From Limnephilus marmoratus (lineage: Eukaryota; Arthropoda; Insecta; Trichoptera; Limnephilidae): DNA of 64,000 nucleotides. A model generated the notes under the pieces. It was given only the letters and a program-made list of their open reading frames with translations. It did no database searches and was not told the origin of the DNA. Both the position numbers and the translations under genes were made by a program. Location: NCBI GenBank assembly GCA_917880885.1, contig OU862919.1:49513058-49577057 (forward strand), in the 5' to 3' direction. Positions 48,501 through 60,500 of this stretch are shown here, piece after piece. The stretch's first letter is position 1. The number at the start of each line of letters is the position of its first letter.

Positions 48501-51500
48501 CTGTTCAAAAATGAATCCTCTACTAGACCGCGTATTCATCACACTAGATCGAATAAAAATGACATAAAAAACGTTCCAAGTTATAAAACCACATTCGGAC
48601 AAAGAAACTACACTTATTTTGCAACTAAACTCCATAATATTCTTCCCCAAGACATAAAACTAATAAAAAAATTTAATGAGTACAAATCAAGAATAAAAAC
48701 ATGGCTGAAAGAGGTCAACGAAAACACTCTAATGAAGACACTAAAAATAACATAGAAGACAAATAAACTATAAAATTAAACCATTTTAGTCCGCCTCGGC
48801 ACAGGAACCCTTAGTGAGGAGGACTAAGAAATACAATATCTTTACCTAACATAACCATTACATTTCGTATACTTGTATAATTATTTTATATAGTCGCTTA
48901 AATAAAAAAAAAAAAAAAATTAACATTTGATATTTTTTAAGTTTTGGAATTCACTCACTACTCAATATTAATGAAAATAATAACTAACCTGAATCATATC
49001 ATTAATTTTAAGGTCAGAAAATTAAGTGCATTATACTTTTATCATGCAACATTACAAATTTATAAAGATAATATTAAAAATCAAGTTGCACCCTTTAAAA
49101 ATAACAGAAGTCTTAGACAAACATCAATACTTCCCACTCCAAAATGTAAAAAAAAAATTGGACAATTGAGTCATAAATATCTCGGAGCAAAATTTTTTAA
49201 TTCATTACCAGAAAAAATTAGAAACATGAATACCAATATAAAAAATTTTAAAACTCACCTCAAAAATTATACTGAAAACTTAAACTGAATGATATAAAAA
49301 AAGCAATACAATAACACCCCCCCATACACACAAGCCTTGCTTAATTATGGGGGTACATCAAATATTCTACTATGTAATAAATTACTGTATAAAAATTATT
49401 TGTAATTTATGTACCTTCTATTACTAATAAAAAAAAAAATAAAAAATAAAAAAATAAAAAAAAAATCATAAATTCCGTATATTTTTAATTTATCATTTAG
49501 TAACAGTTTGACTTTAATTAATGGTGTTACTATTAGTTTTTTTGATCATTTTCATTTAACTCAGTCTCTATCACTGAATTGTTTACATGTTTAATGGCAT
49601 TTCTCTTAAATTTTTCATCCTCTTTTGTTTTGAACCGGCATGTGGCTTCAGGGTGGTAACGAGTGCCCTTATTCAATTTTTCACAAATTTTACATGGATT
49701 TTTACCCCCATTTTTATTATGGACTGCATTTCCAAATTTTCTCTTATTCATAAATCTTTTTTGGTTGACCATATGTTCATACTTGTTTACTTCATTAAAC
49801 AAATCTACAGTATCTTGTAATCCTTCTCTATCGATCTTGTTAAGTATGAATTCTGGTAGTCCGGAAGCAACAAGATCTATCAAAGTACCGGTGTCAATTG
49901 ACCTTCTCATATCCAATAGAAGTTTTCTCATAGCATAATCCAACAGAGAACCATCTTTGTATCTAAATGATAGTGCGTATGTGACAGGGCTCCATCCTTT
50001 GCTTGCAAATGATTCACAGAATTTGTTTTTCCATGTTGACCACTCTGAGTTCATTGTTAGTTTTATAATCATGGAACTGTACCAGTCTATACAAGATTTA
50101 TCCATGAACAATCTGAGTATTTCTATTTTTTTTCCATCCATGGTCACATCAAACCGCAAACATTCTTTTTCAAACACTTCTATCCACTGGCTTGCATTTG
50201 TATTTTTAGTACAGAATTTTTCTATAACAAACTTCTCAGCAATGTTTTTTAAGCTCTGTTGCTTATCTTCCATTAACTTTACAATCAATTTTCGTAATGC
50301 ATCTTCTAGACCGAGAGGTCACGGGATTTTTCATAACGATCATGGATACGGTTAGATTTACTTTTATAGTTTGTAGAGTAGTCCCCTAATGTGAATGACG
50401 TCGGTCTGCCTGCTCTCAGTGGTTGCAACTACGAGTTATAGAGCTTACAAGAGGCTTCATTGTTGCGAAAAAAAAACGATCAGAGAAATGGTCAGTTTTA
50501 GTACATATTCAAAGTATGGCGTCTCCGCAGATGAAATAAGTTGGTCTGCCTGCTCTCAGTGGTTGCAACTTCGAGTTTTAGAGCTTACAAGATATTTCAT
50601 TGTTGCGAAAAAAAAACGATAACAGAAATTAATGGTCAGTTTTAATACCTATTCGAAGTATGGTATCTCCACAGGTGAAACGAGTTGGTCTGCCTGCTCT
50701 TAGTGGTTGTATTTCAGAGAAAAAAAATGACAGTAATCAATAAAATAAGTAATTAAGTCGAAAAAATGCATTTTTTTAAAGTTCAACTTACATAAACAAA
50801 ATCATTTTTGGGTAAAATCACAGATCACTTTGGGTAATCATTTTGTAGAATATTGCTAAGGCTTAAAGAGTTTATTTACTTACTTCTAATATTCTTTTAA
50901 TATTTTTTGAGCTTTTTCATTAGTCACATTAAAATCTATACTAAACCACAAAATAAAGTATTAAATCCAGTTTTTATAAATATTTACCTTGCAATAAAAT
51001 CTAATAATTTTTGTGTAAAATCACAGGTTCATCATTACTTGAGCTAAGTTGCGATGCTCCGTTGACAAAAAATGAAACCAAATGCAAAATTGAACAATTC
51101 ATTTGTGAGCTATATGGCGTGAAGAGTAAATCTGTAAACGGGGCCCGCCAAAAGATTTCCCTAAAACAAATTAAGCCCAATAAAAATTTTACAAAACTCT
51201 TATGAATTTTGATGCTCCTTTTTTGCCACCGTCTGAAATCGAACTAGTTCATCATATACTTAGAGCTAAATACGTATCAAATATCTGGATAAATTCAATC
51301 AAAAATCCTCCAAGCTATCAATTGATCATTGAAAATGTAAAGCGACTGAACCGGTATAGGTTTTGGAAATTCGCGGTCCGGCGACAATTGGTCCGGCGAA
51401 AATTGGTTCGGCTGAAATTTTAGAAGACGTTTTTTTCAAATAAGTATGCAAATAGGATATACGGCCGTACAAACAAAGTCGATATACTTACATATATCTG

Positions 51501-54500
51501 ATGGCACCTCCACTGTACTGTGTCTTCCTCCCAAACAGGTGCTTGTAGAATATGCTGGATACACTCACCCAGCGCTTGCCACCTCATGGACATTCACCAA
51601 CCTGTCCCATTATCTTGTCTATATTCTGTCATACTAACACATATTGTATCTTTTATTTCCCGCCAAGCATTTGCATACTGCTTGCTAACAACGTATGCAG
51701 GGACATTGGAGGTCTAAATTCGTTCTTAACTAAATATAGCTTCGTTCTTTCACAAAAATTAGAGTCCTTGCGAGAGCCTTGAAGGAGTAACCATCTGTTA
51801 CTTAATACCAGGGCGGGTAAGTGGTGGATTACCTCCAATTATGGCATCTTGAGTGAAAATCCGCTGTGAAAATATTTTTAATAATAATTTTGACTCTCCG
51901 AAGGAGCATGCGGCAATCACAAAATACGACATACTTCGGCTAAGCAACAAAAAAACTAAAGATTCCTACTTGCATATAATATAACTTTTATATCTGAATA
52001 TAACACAAGAGTCCCAACTGCTCCCAACCGTCTCGAGCCACTGAGACTATGGCATCCCTAATTTTGGTATGGTGTGATGCTGAAGGTAGTGGGGAGATGA
52101 AGGAGAAGTGGAAAATGTACCTGGCTATTCAGATTTATCATCAAACACGGCTAAAGCCCTTTCAAGTAACGTTACAATTCTGAATGAATACTGACGAATA
52201 GCAAAATACGACATACTTATATGTGCAATATCTACTTAAGATTTAGGAGGCGGATATGTTTATCGCCGCGCCGCCCCGGGAACCATTTATTGGATAACCA
52301 ACGACCCTGCCATAGTCCCATCCCAAGTAGTTTGCTACGTTTGGTGACCGTGTTTACGGAATGAGGTTTGTCTAGGTCTTGGCGGGGGATGCCTTTGCCC
52401 ACCTAATGCATGGCGGGCCGGATCAGAAGAGATCGGTTGAGGGAGACTTTTTAATCTCTCCAGCCTGACTCTCTCGACCCATCGCCTTGCACTGCAGTGT
52501 GGAAAATTACCTGGCTATCCAGATCTAGTCACCATACACGGCAAAAGTCATTTCAAATAACGTTACAATTCTGAATGAATACTGACGAATAGCAAAATAC
52601 GACCTCCTAAATCTTAAGTAGATATTGCACGTGTCGTATTTTGGTATTCGTCAGCATTCATTCAGAATTGTAACGTTACTTGTAATGGCTTTAGCGGTGT
52701 TTGATGACTATATCTGAATAGCCAGGTACATTTTCCACATCTCCTTTCTCTCCCCACTACCTTCAGCATCACACCATACCAAAATTGGGGATGCCATGGT
52801 CTCACTGGCTCGAGACGGTTGGGAGCAGTTGGGAGTTGGGACTCTTGTGTTATATTCAGATATAAAAGTTATATTATATGCAAATGGGAATCTTAAGCGT
52901 TTTTTTGCTAGGCCGATTGCACATATAAGTATGTCGTATTTTGTGATTGCCGCATGCTACTTCAGAGAGTCGAAATTATTAGTAAAAATAATTTCACAGC
53001 AGATTTTCACTCAAGATGCCTTCAGATATAAGTATATTGACTTTGGTTGTACGGCCGTATATCCTTTTTGCATACTTACTTGAAGAAAACATCTTCTAAA
53101 CTTTCGGCCGGACTAATTGTCGCCGGACCAAATTTCGGCCGGATGAACTGTCGGCCGGACCAACTCTCACCGGACCAACTGTCGCCGGACCAATTGTCGG
53201 GTCACCACATACAAGAGTTTGTTTCCTTATGTTTTTTACATATACATGTGTATAATAATTTCCATATCATCATATAACCGTCATTTTTTCTATCAAACTT
53301 TACAGTTATTTTATCACATTACAGACTCATCGTCTACGTGCCTAAGCAGTGAAGAAGTAGATTCTGAAGATGACGAAATCTAAGTTAAATCTATCCAAGT
53401 TAAAAAAGAAATCTAAGTTAAAGTGATGATGAACCTGTGATTTTACCCAAAAATTATTAGATTATATTGCAAGCTAAATATTTATAAAATCTGATTTAAT
53501 ACTTTATTTTGTGGTTTAATATGGATTTTAATGTGACTAATGAAAAACTCAAAAAATATTAAAAGAATATTAGAAGTAAGTAAATATTTAACTCTTTAAT
53601 CCTTAGCAATATTCTACAAAATGATTACCCAAAGTGATCTGTGATTTTACCCAAAGATGATTTAGTTTATGTAAGTTGAATTAATAAAAATTGGATTTGT
53701 TCGATTTAATTCTTAATTTTATTGATCACAGTTATTTTTTTTTCTCTGAAATACAACCACTAAGAGCAGGCAGACCAACTCGTTTCACCTGTGGAGAGAC
53801 CATACTTCGAATAGGACTGACCATTAATAAAACTTCAATAAAACTGACCATTTCTGTTATCGTTTTTTTTCGCAACAATGCAGTGACTTGTGCGCATCAT
53901 AACTCTGAAATGCAACCACTGAGAGCAGGCAGACCAACTGATTTCATCTGCGGAGACGCCATACTTTGAATAGGTACCAAAACTGACCATTTCTCTGATC
54001 GGTTTTTTTTCGCAACAATGAAGCCTCTTGTAAGCTCTATAACTCGAATTTGCAACCACTGAGAGCAGGCAGACCAACTTATTTCATCTGCGGAGACGCC
54101 ATACTTTGAATATGTACTAAAACTGACCATTTCTCTGATCGTTTTTTTTTCGCAACAATGAAGCCTCTTGTAAGCTCTATAACTCGTAGTTGCAACCACT
54201 GAGAGCAGGCAGACCGACGTCATTCACATTAGGGGACTACTCTACAAACTATAAAAGTAAATCTAACCGTATCCATGATCGTTATGAAAAATCCCGTGAC
54301 CTCTTAGACTATTCTTTTTGATGTACTTGTAAACTTTTTTCGTCCAATTCTTCGAGGTATTGGTCTCCGAACTGTAGGTTTCCATCTTCGTCTACATATG
54401 TTTTTTTTTGTTCTTCTGTCATGATTACCCAGATTCTTCTAACCTGGTATCTTTTTTTCAAACTATTTTTTATTTTTCCAAAAGCACCAATTTTCATTAT

Positions 54501-57500
54501 CTCCTCGTGATGGCTGGCGGATTGTAGCATTTCTGGTATTGTAAACACTTCTTCATCACTTGTGACTATTTTTGTAATGCTAATAATATTTGACCTGCCT
54601 TCGCCTCCAGGTAATAGCAATGACGTTATATAAATAGACTCGCCATAGTTCTCACATGCTCGCAAAATAATGTGGCAAGTAAGCAACACTCTTTTGTTTT
54701 CAGCGGTTTTCAGTAATTTCTTAATTCAAAAGTTATTCATTTATTAAAAAGTTATGCTACTTTCACACTGAAGCCAAACTTCCAACTCAAACTTCAAACG
54801 CATGAACTACCCTTCTACGCAATCGTCCGAAAGTTTGAAGTTGACCTCAGTGTGATCGTACCATAAGACAATTTAAAGAATATGTGTTTTTTCTCAAATG
54901 ACGTACAAAATTGTCGGACGGGGAACAAGAAATTAATTGTATTGCTTATATTAATAGATAATAATAAGTAATTTGTGTGTACATATAAATTAAATGTTAT
55001 TTCTTCACTTTTACTAATGTTTGCCGTGTAATGGAAACATTTTCTCATCATACAGGAGGGCATTTTGGCGCTTTTTAAATGCAATTTTCCTACTGGTAAG
55101 ACAGGACCTTACTTGACGAGTGACAGTTTAGTACTAAAGTACTAGATATCGAGATCGTTACAATTGTCTTGTTCTTGTCTTCCGAGATTTCTACCCCGCG
55201 TCTAAAGTATGTAACGTCTTTGGGTAATAGTGTAAATTCGAATTGAAGTTATTCCATTTTTGGATTAAAATGAAATGTCGTTTTATAATGTGTTGAGAGG
55301 TTTAATTCCTTTTTATTAATTTATAAATAAAACACTTGTGTTGCAAAGTTTTTTAACAAAGAAACGACATTTATGTTTATTTATATCACTTTTCTTTGAA
55401 TGGTTTCTTCTAACAATCAAATAATAGCAAAAACAAAACAAGTGACAATAGATAATTGCATTCTAATTTAATAATAATAATAAATGGAATTCTAATTTAA
55501 TAATAATAATAAATGGAATATATTTCCTTTACATACTTATCACAATATTCCTGCAGCCCTTTCAAAAGATGAGAATTTGTTCCATTCCTACCAGATAAGG
55601 GGTACACTTTTATGTATAACTGGCATGCTCAACTCAAATATCGATTTTTCAGAGTTGTCTGACTAATCAACTGGACGATCGATATGGAAGACACCAGCTT
55701 TTGAAAAGATGTTATTATATCTTGTGTACATTCTTCTGAAAAATGAATGTTGTATGTAGAATGTAGTGTAGTTTTTTAGTGTGTGTGTGAAATAATTGGT
55801 TTGAGCAGGTTTCCTACTGGATAGTGGAAATTAATCTTTTCTAGAAGGTAGTCATTATCAACAGAATTGTTGATGGAATTTGAATAAGAATTTTAGGTCA
55901 GATATATTTCTTCTATCTTCTAATGATGACAACTTGTGGAATGTTAATGAGCCTTTTTGTTAATGCTGATGTTGATGGAATGCTAATGGTTTCGGTAGGA
56001 CTTAAAATCTAAGGGCCTTACTAATAAATGTGTTTTAAATTTTAAACAACTGATAAACAACCATTCAGTGGTTTATCAGTTGCATAAAGTGTTTCAGAAC
56101 CTTGTTTTGAATTTTTTCTAATCATTCAAAGTGACCGGACAGCAATTTGCAACTTCAAACTTCTCCCATCGATATATTATATAGGGTTAATTACAGGAGA
56201 CCAAATGTGTCCCAGCTCACATAGGTCTGATATAAATCGTTGTATCTCTCTTACTGTCATGGTGAGAAATATGATCTAAACGAAGTTAGAAAGAGAAAAC
56301 ATTTATATTCAAATCTAGAATTTAACCATAGAAAAATTTAAAAGTGCACCTCTATGAAACCAAAGTTTCCGAGAGTAATTTGAAAAAAATGTTAAAAATT
56401 TCAATAATTTTTAATTAATTATTTTTTTATGAAATTTCAAAAACATGAGGTGATAATAATGTTCATTATACATTTGCCTGATAAAATATGTGTGTATTTT
56501 TCTTTTTTTCGCTATCAGTAATTTAAGTAAGGTAGGTTATTTTTAAAACTTTTTTATTTCTAATAATGACATTTGTAAACGTATTTCATCCCTATCAAAA
56601 ACAGTTTAAGCAGCGGCCTCACGTAGTGTTAACCCTTTAACACCACTCGCGGGGAGTAGAGTCCCCCACCAAGCAGGTTATCACAAATATTTCTTTTATT
56701 TTAAGCCTTATGCGCTTGCGGCTCTGTGTATTCCTAGTATCGCCCGAGAGGTCGATATTAAGAATATCGCCGGGACTGACCTGGGACCTAGGTCCCCCAC
56801 GAGTGTAGTTACATAAGAATTTTTTTTTTATATCATTATTATGCATTGGTGGCTCGGAAAATGATAGCGTGGATAATGCAAATCTTAGTGACAGTATTTC
56901 TAATGCATTTTTTAGCAAAATCAGGTACATATGGGAAAAAAACAACGCCATCGCGGCCACGAGTTCGAGCGCATAACATTATTGCATTTGCCTGTCCTAA
57001 GAGGTCCTGCTTGATCGAAAAATGAGATGATTCCGCTTGAAATCCCTATAAATATCACATGTTTGTGTAAAAAAGTAATAAACTAGTTTTATTGGATTTA
57101 TTGTAAGTCTTTCATTAATTTTAAATAAATAAATCCCAAAAAGTGCTTATTTCTATTTTTATGAAGCATAAATTTATGGGGGACCTAGGTCCCCCACAAG
57201 TGAATTTGTGTAAGCTGAAAATAGCGAGTGTTGCTAGGGGTTAAAAGCGCAAGCACTTATTTGTTGTACCGCGAGCGCTTATGTGTTATACCGACACACT
57301 ACGCTATAAAATATTTCTTCCTATGGTAGGAGAGGGGGTCACATGAATTAGAGAGCTGCCGTGAAATATCATTTTTTTGTAATGAATCTGTCTCCCTCTC
57401 CTGTACACGTCAGAGAGGGGGTCGCATAACTTTTCTAATATCGTGAAAGCAGTGGTAAGGGGGCGTTCACGTAACGCAATTTTTGAAGATTTTTGTACCC

Positions 57501-60500
57501 CCCCCCCCCGCTCTAAATGTTAAGTAACGCCCAAGTGATAATTTTTACCTGAAAGTCACAAGTTGCGCAAAGTACTGTAAATTAGCTTAAATACCTTTTT
57601 TCTTGTTTTAATCGCGTTTGCGGTAATAAATAAAACAAGAGATTTTGAGAACAAAAAGGATTGCCAACTTGGAAGATTTTAATTACCTAGTTTTTTTATC
57701 TAAATAAAGAAAAACATGTTACGTAGCGCGTTGTTCGAACCCTCCTCCTCCCCCCTCGTAACGCACAGTAACGTTTCACAAGTGCCGTTAGTAACGTTTC
57801 ACCCCCCCCCCAAGTGCGTTACGGTATAACGTTGAGTTTAGAGCGCATCAACTGCTTAGGTGTGGCGGGTCTGTATGGGATTGTATGATGAGCGATATTG
57901 TGTGTGCGATGATCAGAGCAGGTCCCGGGTCCGAGTTCTTAGGTGCGGACTGGGCACTGGGTATTGTTGCGGCGCACCGAAACGGGACGCACGGGTTCAA
58001 AGAACTCGGAACCAGGACCTACTCGTAGAACCCACACGAGAACTCAGAACCCCGGAGTCGGACAAGACCCGTACGAGAACAAGGACCTTCTTTTGAAGAA
58101 GGTCTTTTATTGAGAATTTAAATAAGTAAATTAATAAGCTGTAATGCTTTACTATAAACTATTATTTTATAATGCACGTCACCCGTTGATTAACGATACC
58201 AGATAAGACGCTCTAATTAAAAACTACTCCGTGCCTAGCCGAAGGGGTCACGCACGTGTGTGTCGATCAACGAACAGCGATCGAATGAACGATGAACGCC
58301 CAGCGCCCAGCTCGTGACGTGACTCAAGGGGAAGTGTCATAGTTGGCCGGCCGCGGGTAGCGGGGAGTGTCGGGAACTCACCGAGACCCGCGACTCATGA
58401 GTGGAATGGTGAGTGACGCCGGACCGTGGATCGCGGAGCAAGCCGGCGCGGCGGCCACGGGGTGAGTCAGGAATGTAGTAGTTCGCGGCGTTCGCGCGAG
58501 TCCGGGAGTGGGCGAAATGAATGGATTGTGTCGCGATTCACGTAGCTTGGAACAAGGCGCTTGGGTTTAAAGGAACCCGGGACTAGTATTCGAGTGCGGT
58601 TTTCGCGCTTCGGCGTTGAGTTGCTCGGACCGCCGGATTACCGCCGGATTTATTTGGATGCGGAGAGTACTGGGACTGGGCCGGGTTCTCTGGGAGTAGT
58701 CGATTTGAAAAAGGAGTGGGAGTAGGAACCGCTTCCCGCAAAGGAGCGGATCACATGAGCCCATTCCAGCTGAACTGACACATCGCTAGTGTGCGACACC
58801 TACAGGGAGATACAACTATTTCTATGAGTTTTCCCAAAAGCGAACAAATTAGCCTGAAAAACCACATTCTTTGTTACTGAGTCAAACCGGAACAAGTCAG
58901 CTGTAATTTATTTAATGGGTTTCCTAATAGACACGACTTTAGGAATGAACAATATGATTGCTATTGTTATTATGTCTAGTATTGTAATGGCTAACAGATA
59001 ACAGAGGTTTAACAACAGCAAATAATCACGATGCAGCTCAAGGTACTTTTCATTTAAAGACGAATCAATTGACTAATACAGGATCATCTTCTTAACTATG
59101 TCAATTCGCTCAGGGGTGCATCTAATTTATTTTTTCGCTTAATCGCTTTATTTTTTTTTTAAAAACATATTTTCGTGATTTTAATCTAATTTTTATCTAA
59201 GCCTAAGAGGGTTCTTCGTACCTATACATAATGTTCGTGATTTTAATCTAATTTTTATCTAAGCCTAAGAGGGTTCTTCGTACCTATACATAATGTTTGT
59301 GATTTTAATCTAATTTTTATCTAAACCTAAGAGGGTTCTTCGTACCTTATACATAATGTTCGTGATTTTAATCTAATTTTTATCTAAGCCTAAGAGGGTT
59401 CTTCGTACCTATACATAATGTTTGTGATTTTAATCTAATTTTTATCTAAACCTAAGAGGGTTCTTCGTACCTATACATAATGTTCGTGATTTTAATCTAA
59501 TTTTTATCCAAGCCTAAGAGGGTTCTTCGTACCTATACATAATGATGCTGCTGGTATGTAAAAGACTTGTGTAAGGTTAATTTTAACTATAAAGCTGACC
59601 GACTGTTTCAGCAAAAACTCCCAAACACTGAATTCAAAAAATTTGCACAGATTTTTCTGTCTGAAATTTAACTATTTTCAGCAAGCATCAACGTCATTCC
59701 ATCATCAGCTATGGAATATCAATTTAAATGTAAAAAAAATAAGACAAGACATCATAAATGGATTTTTTGGTACTAAGATTTCAAGTGTTGAGATTAAGGC
59801 AAGCCTAAAAACTAAAATAAATTTTATAATTTTTCACCACAAAGTAACAAATTAAGTTACAAGTTATGTTGATAAAGTTAGATGAATAATAAGTATATTA
59901 ATTGTATACCCAAAAGAAATTCCATAGAGAAAAGTGATGTGATGGAAATTTTAATGAGTCACTCTTCAAATTAATAAATAATATGCATAAATTCAAAACT
60001 GCTAGCAGATATTACGTAATTCAAATCCTGATGATAAAATCATTTACACACCATCTCAATTTGTTTTCTACTGACAAACACTTTTTTGCAAGAGCAAAAA
60101 AATGGTAAACAAAAAATATTGTTCAGTTAACTCACATCTTTTCAAACGTCAATAAGGCCTCAATCGCAAAACAAATTAGCGTAAGTAAGTTTAAAAATAT
60201 GTAGGTACCTATTTACTCAAATCATAAAGACTGTGATTCAACTTTTTTGTATGAGTATACGAGTGTGGAATTGATTTGTAGATTTAGTACATTATAGTCC
60301 ACTAGCAGATACAGGTAAACATTTTATACACGAACTGTGTATTCAAATCAAACATAAAAAACAGGATATTAATAGAATCTCTAATAAACACAGTAGTTAA
60401 TGTTGTTTAGTTGTGCAAATTCTCTGGAGTGAATTCAGAGATTTATTACAAATATGTAATATAATATGACTAGTGGTGAATAAGTAGTTGTTGAATATTT

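Larger units (their letters stand above)
51372..53197. mobile_element. Inner foldback with 15-bp tandem termini
   Basis: The left end has three 15-bp units (GGTCCGGCGACAATT type) and the right end six or seven inverted units. The next ~800 bp of each arm are inverted copies: 'ggatatacggccgtacaa' on the left, mirrored at 53045 on the right, and an A-family SINE in both arms (51990-52200, 52660-52860). A B-family fragment sits at the centre. Confidence 0.75.
50314..54304. mobile_element. ~4 kb element with ~0.75-0.9 kb inverted termini, superfamily unassigned
   Basis: The termini 50314-51033 and 53412-54304 are inverted copies starting 'agaggtcacgggatttttca'. They contain tandem sub-blocks with 'tggtctgcctgctctcagtg', repeated 2-4 times. 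TAGAC flanks both sides (50307-50311 and 54305-54309; two extra bases on the left). It splits a gag-like ORF. Inside are plus-strand coding fragments (51029-51370 and 53320-53382) and a second foldback (51372-53197). Confidence 0.75.
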
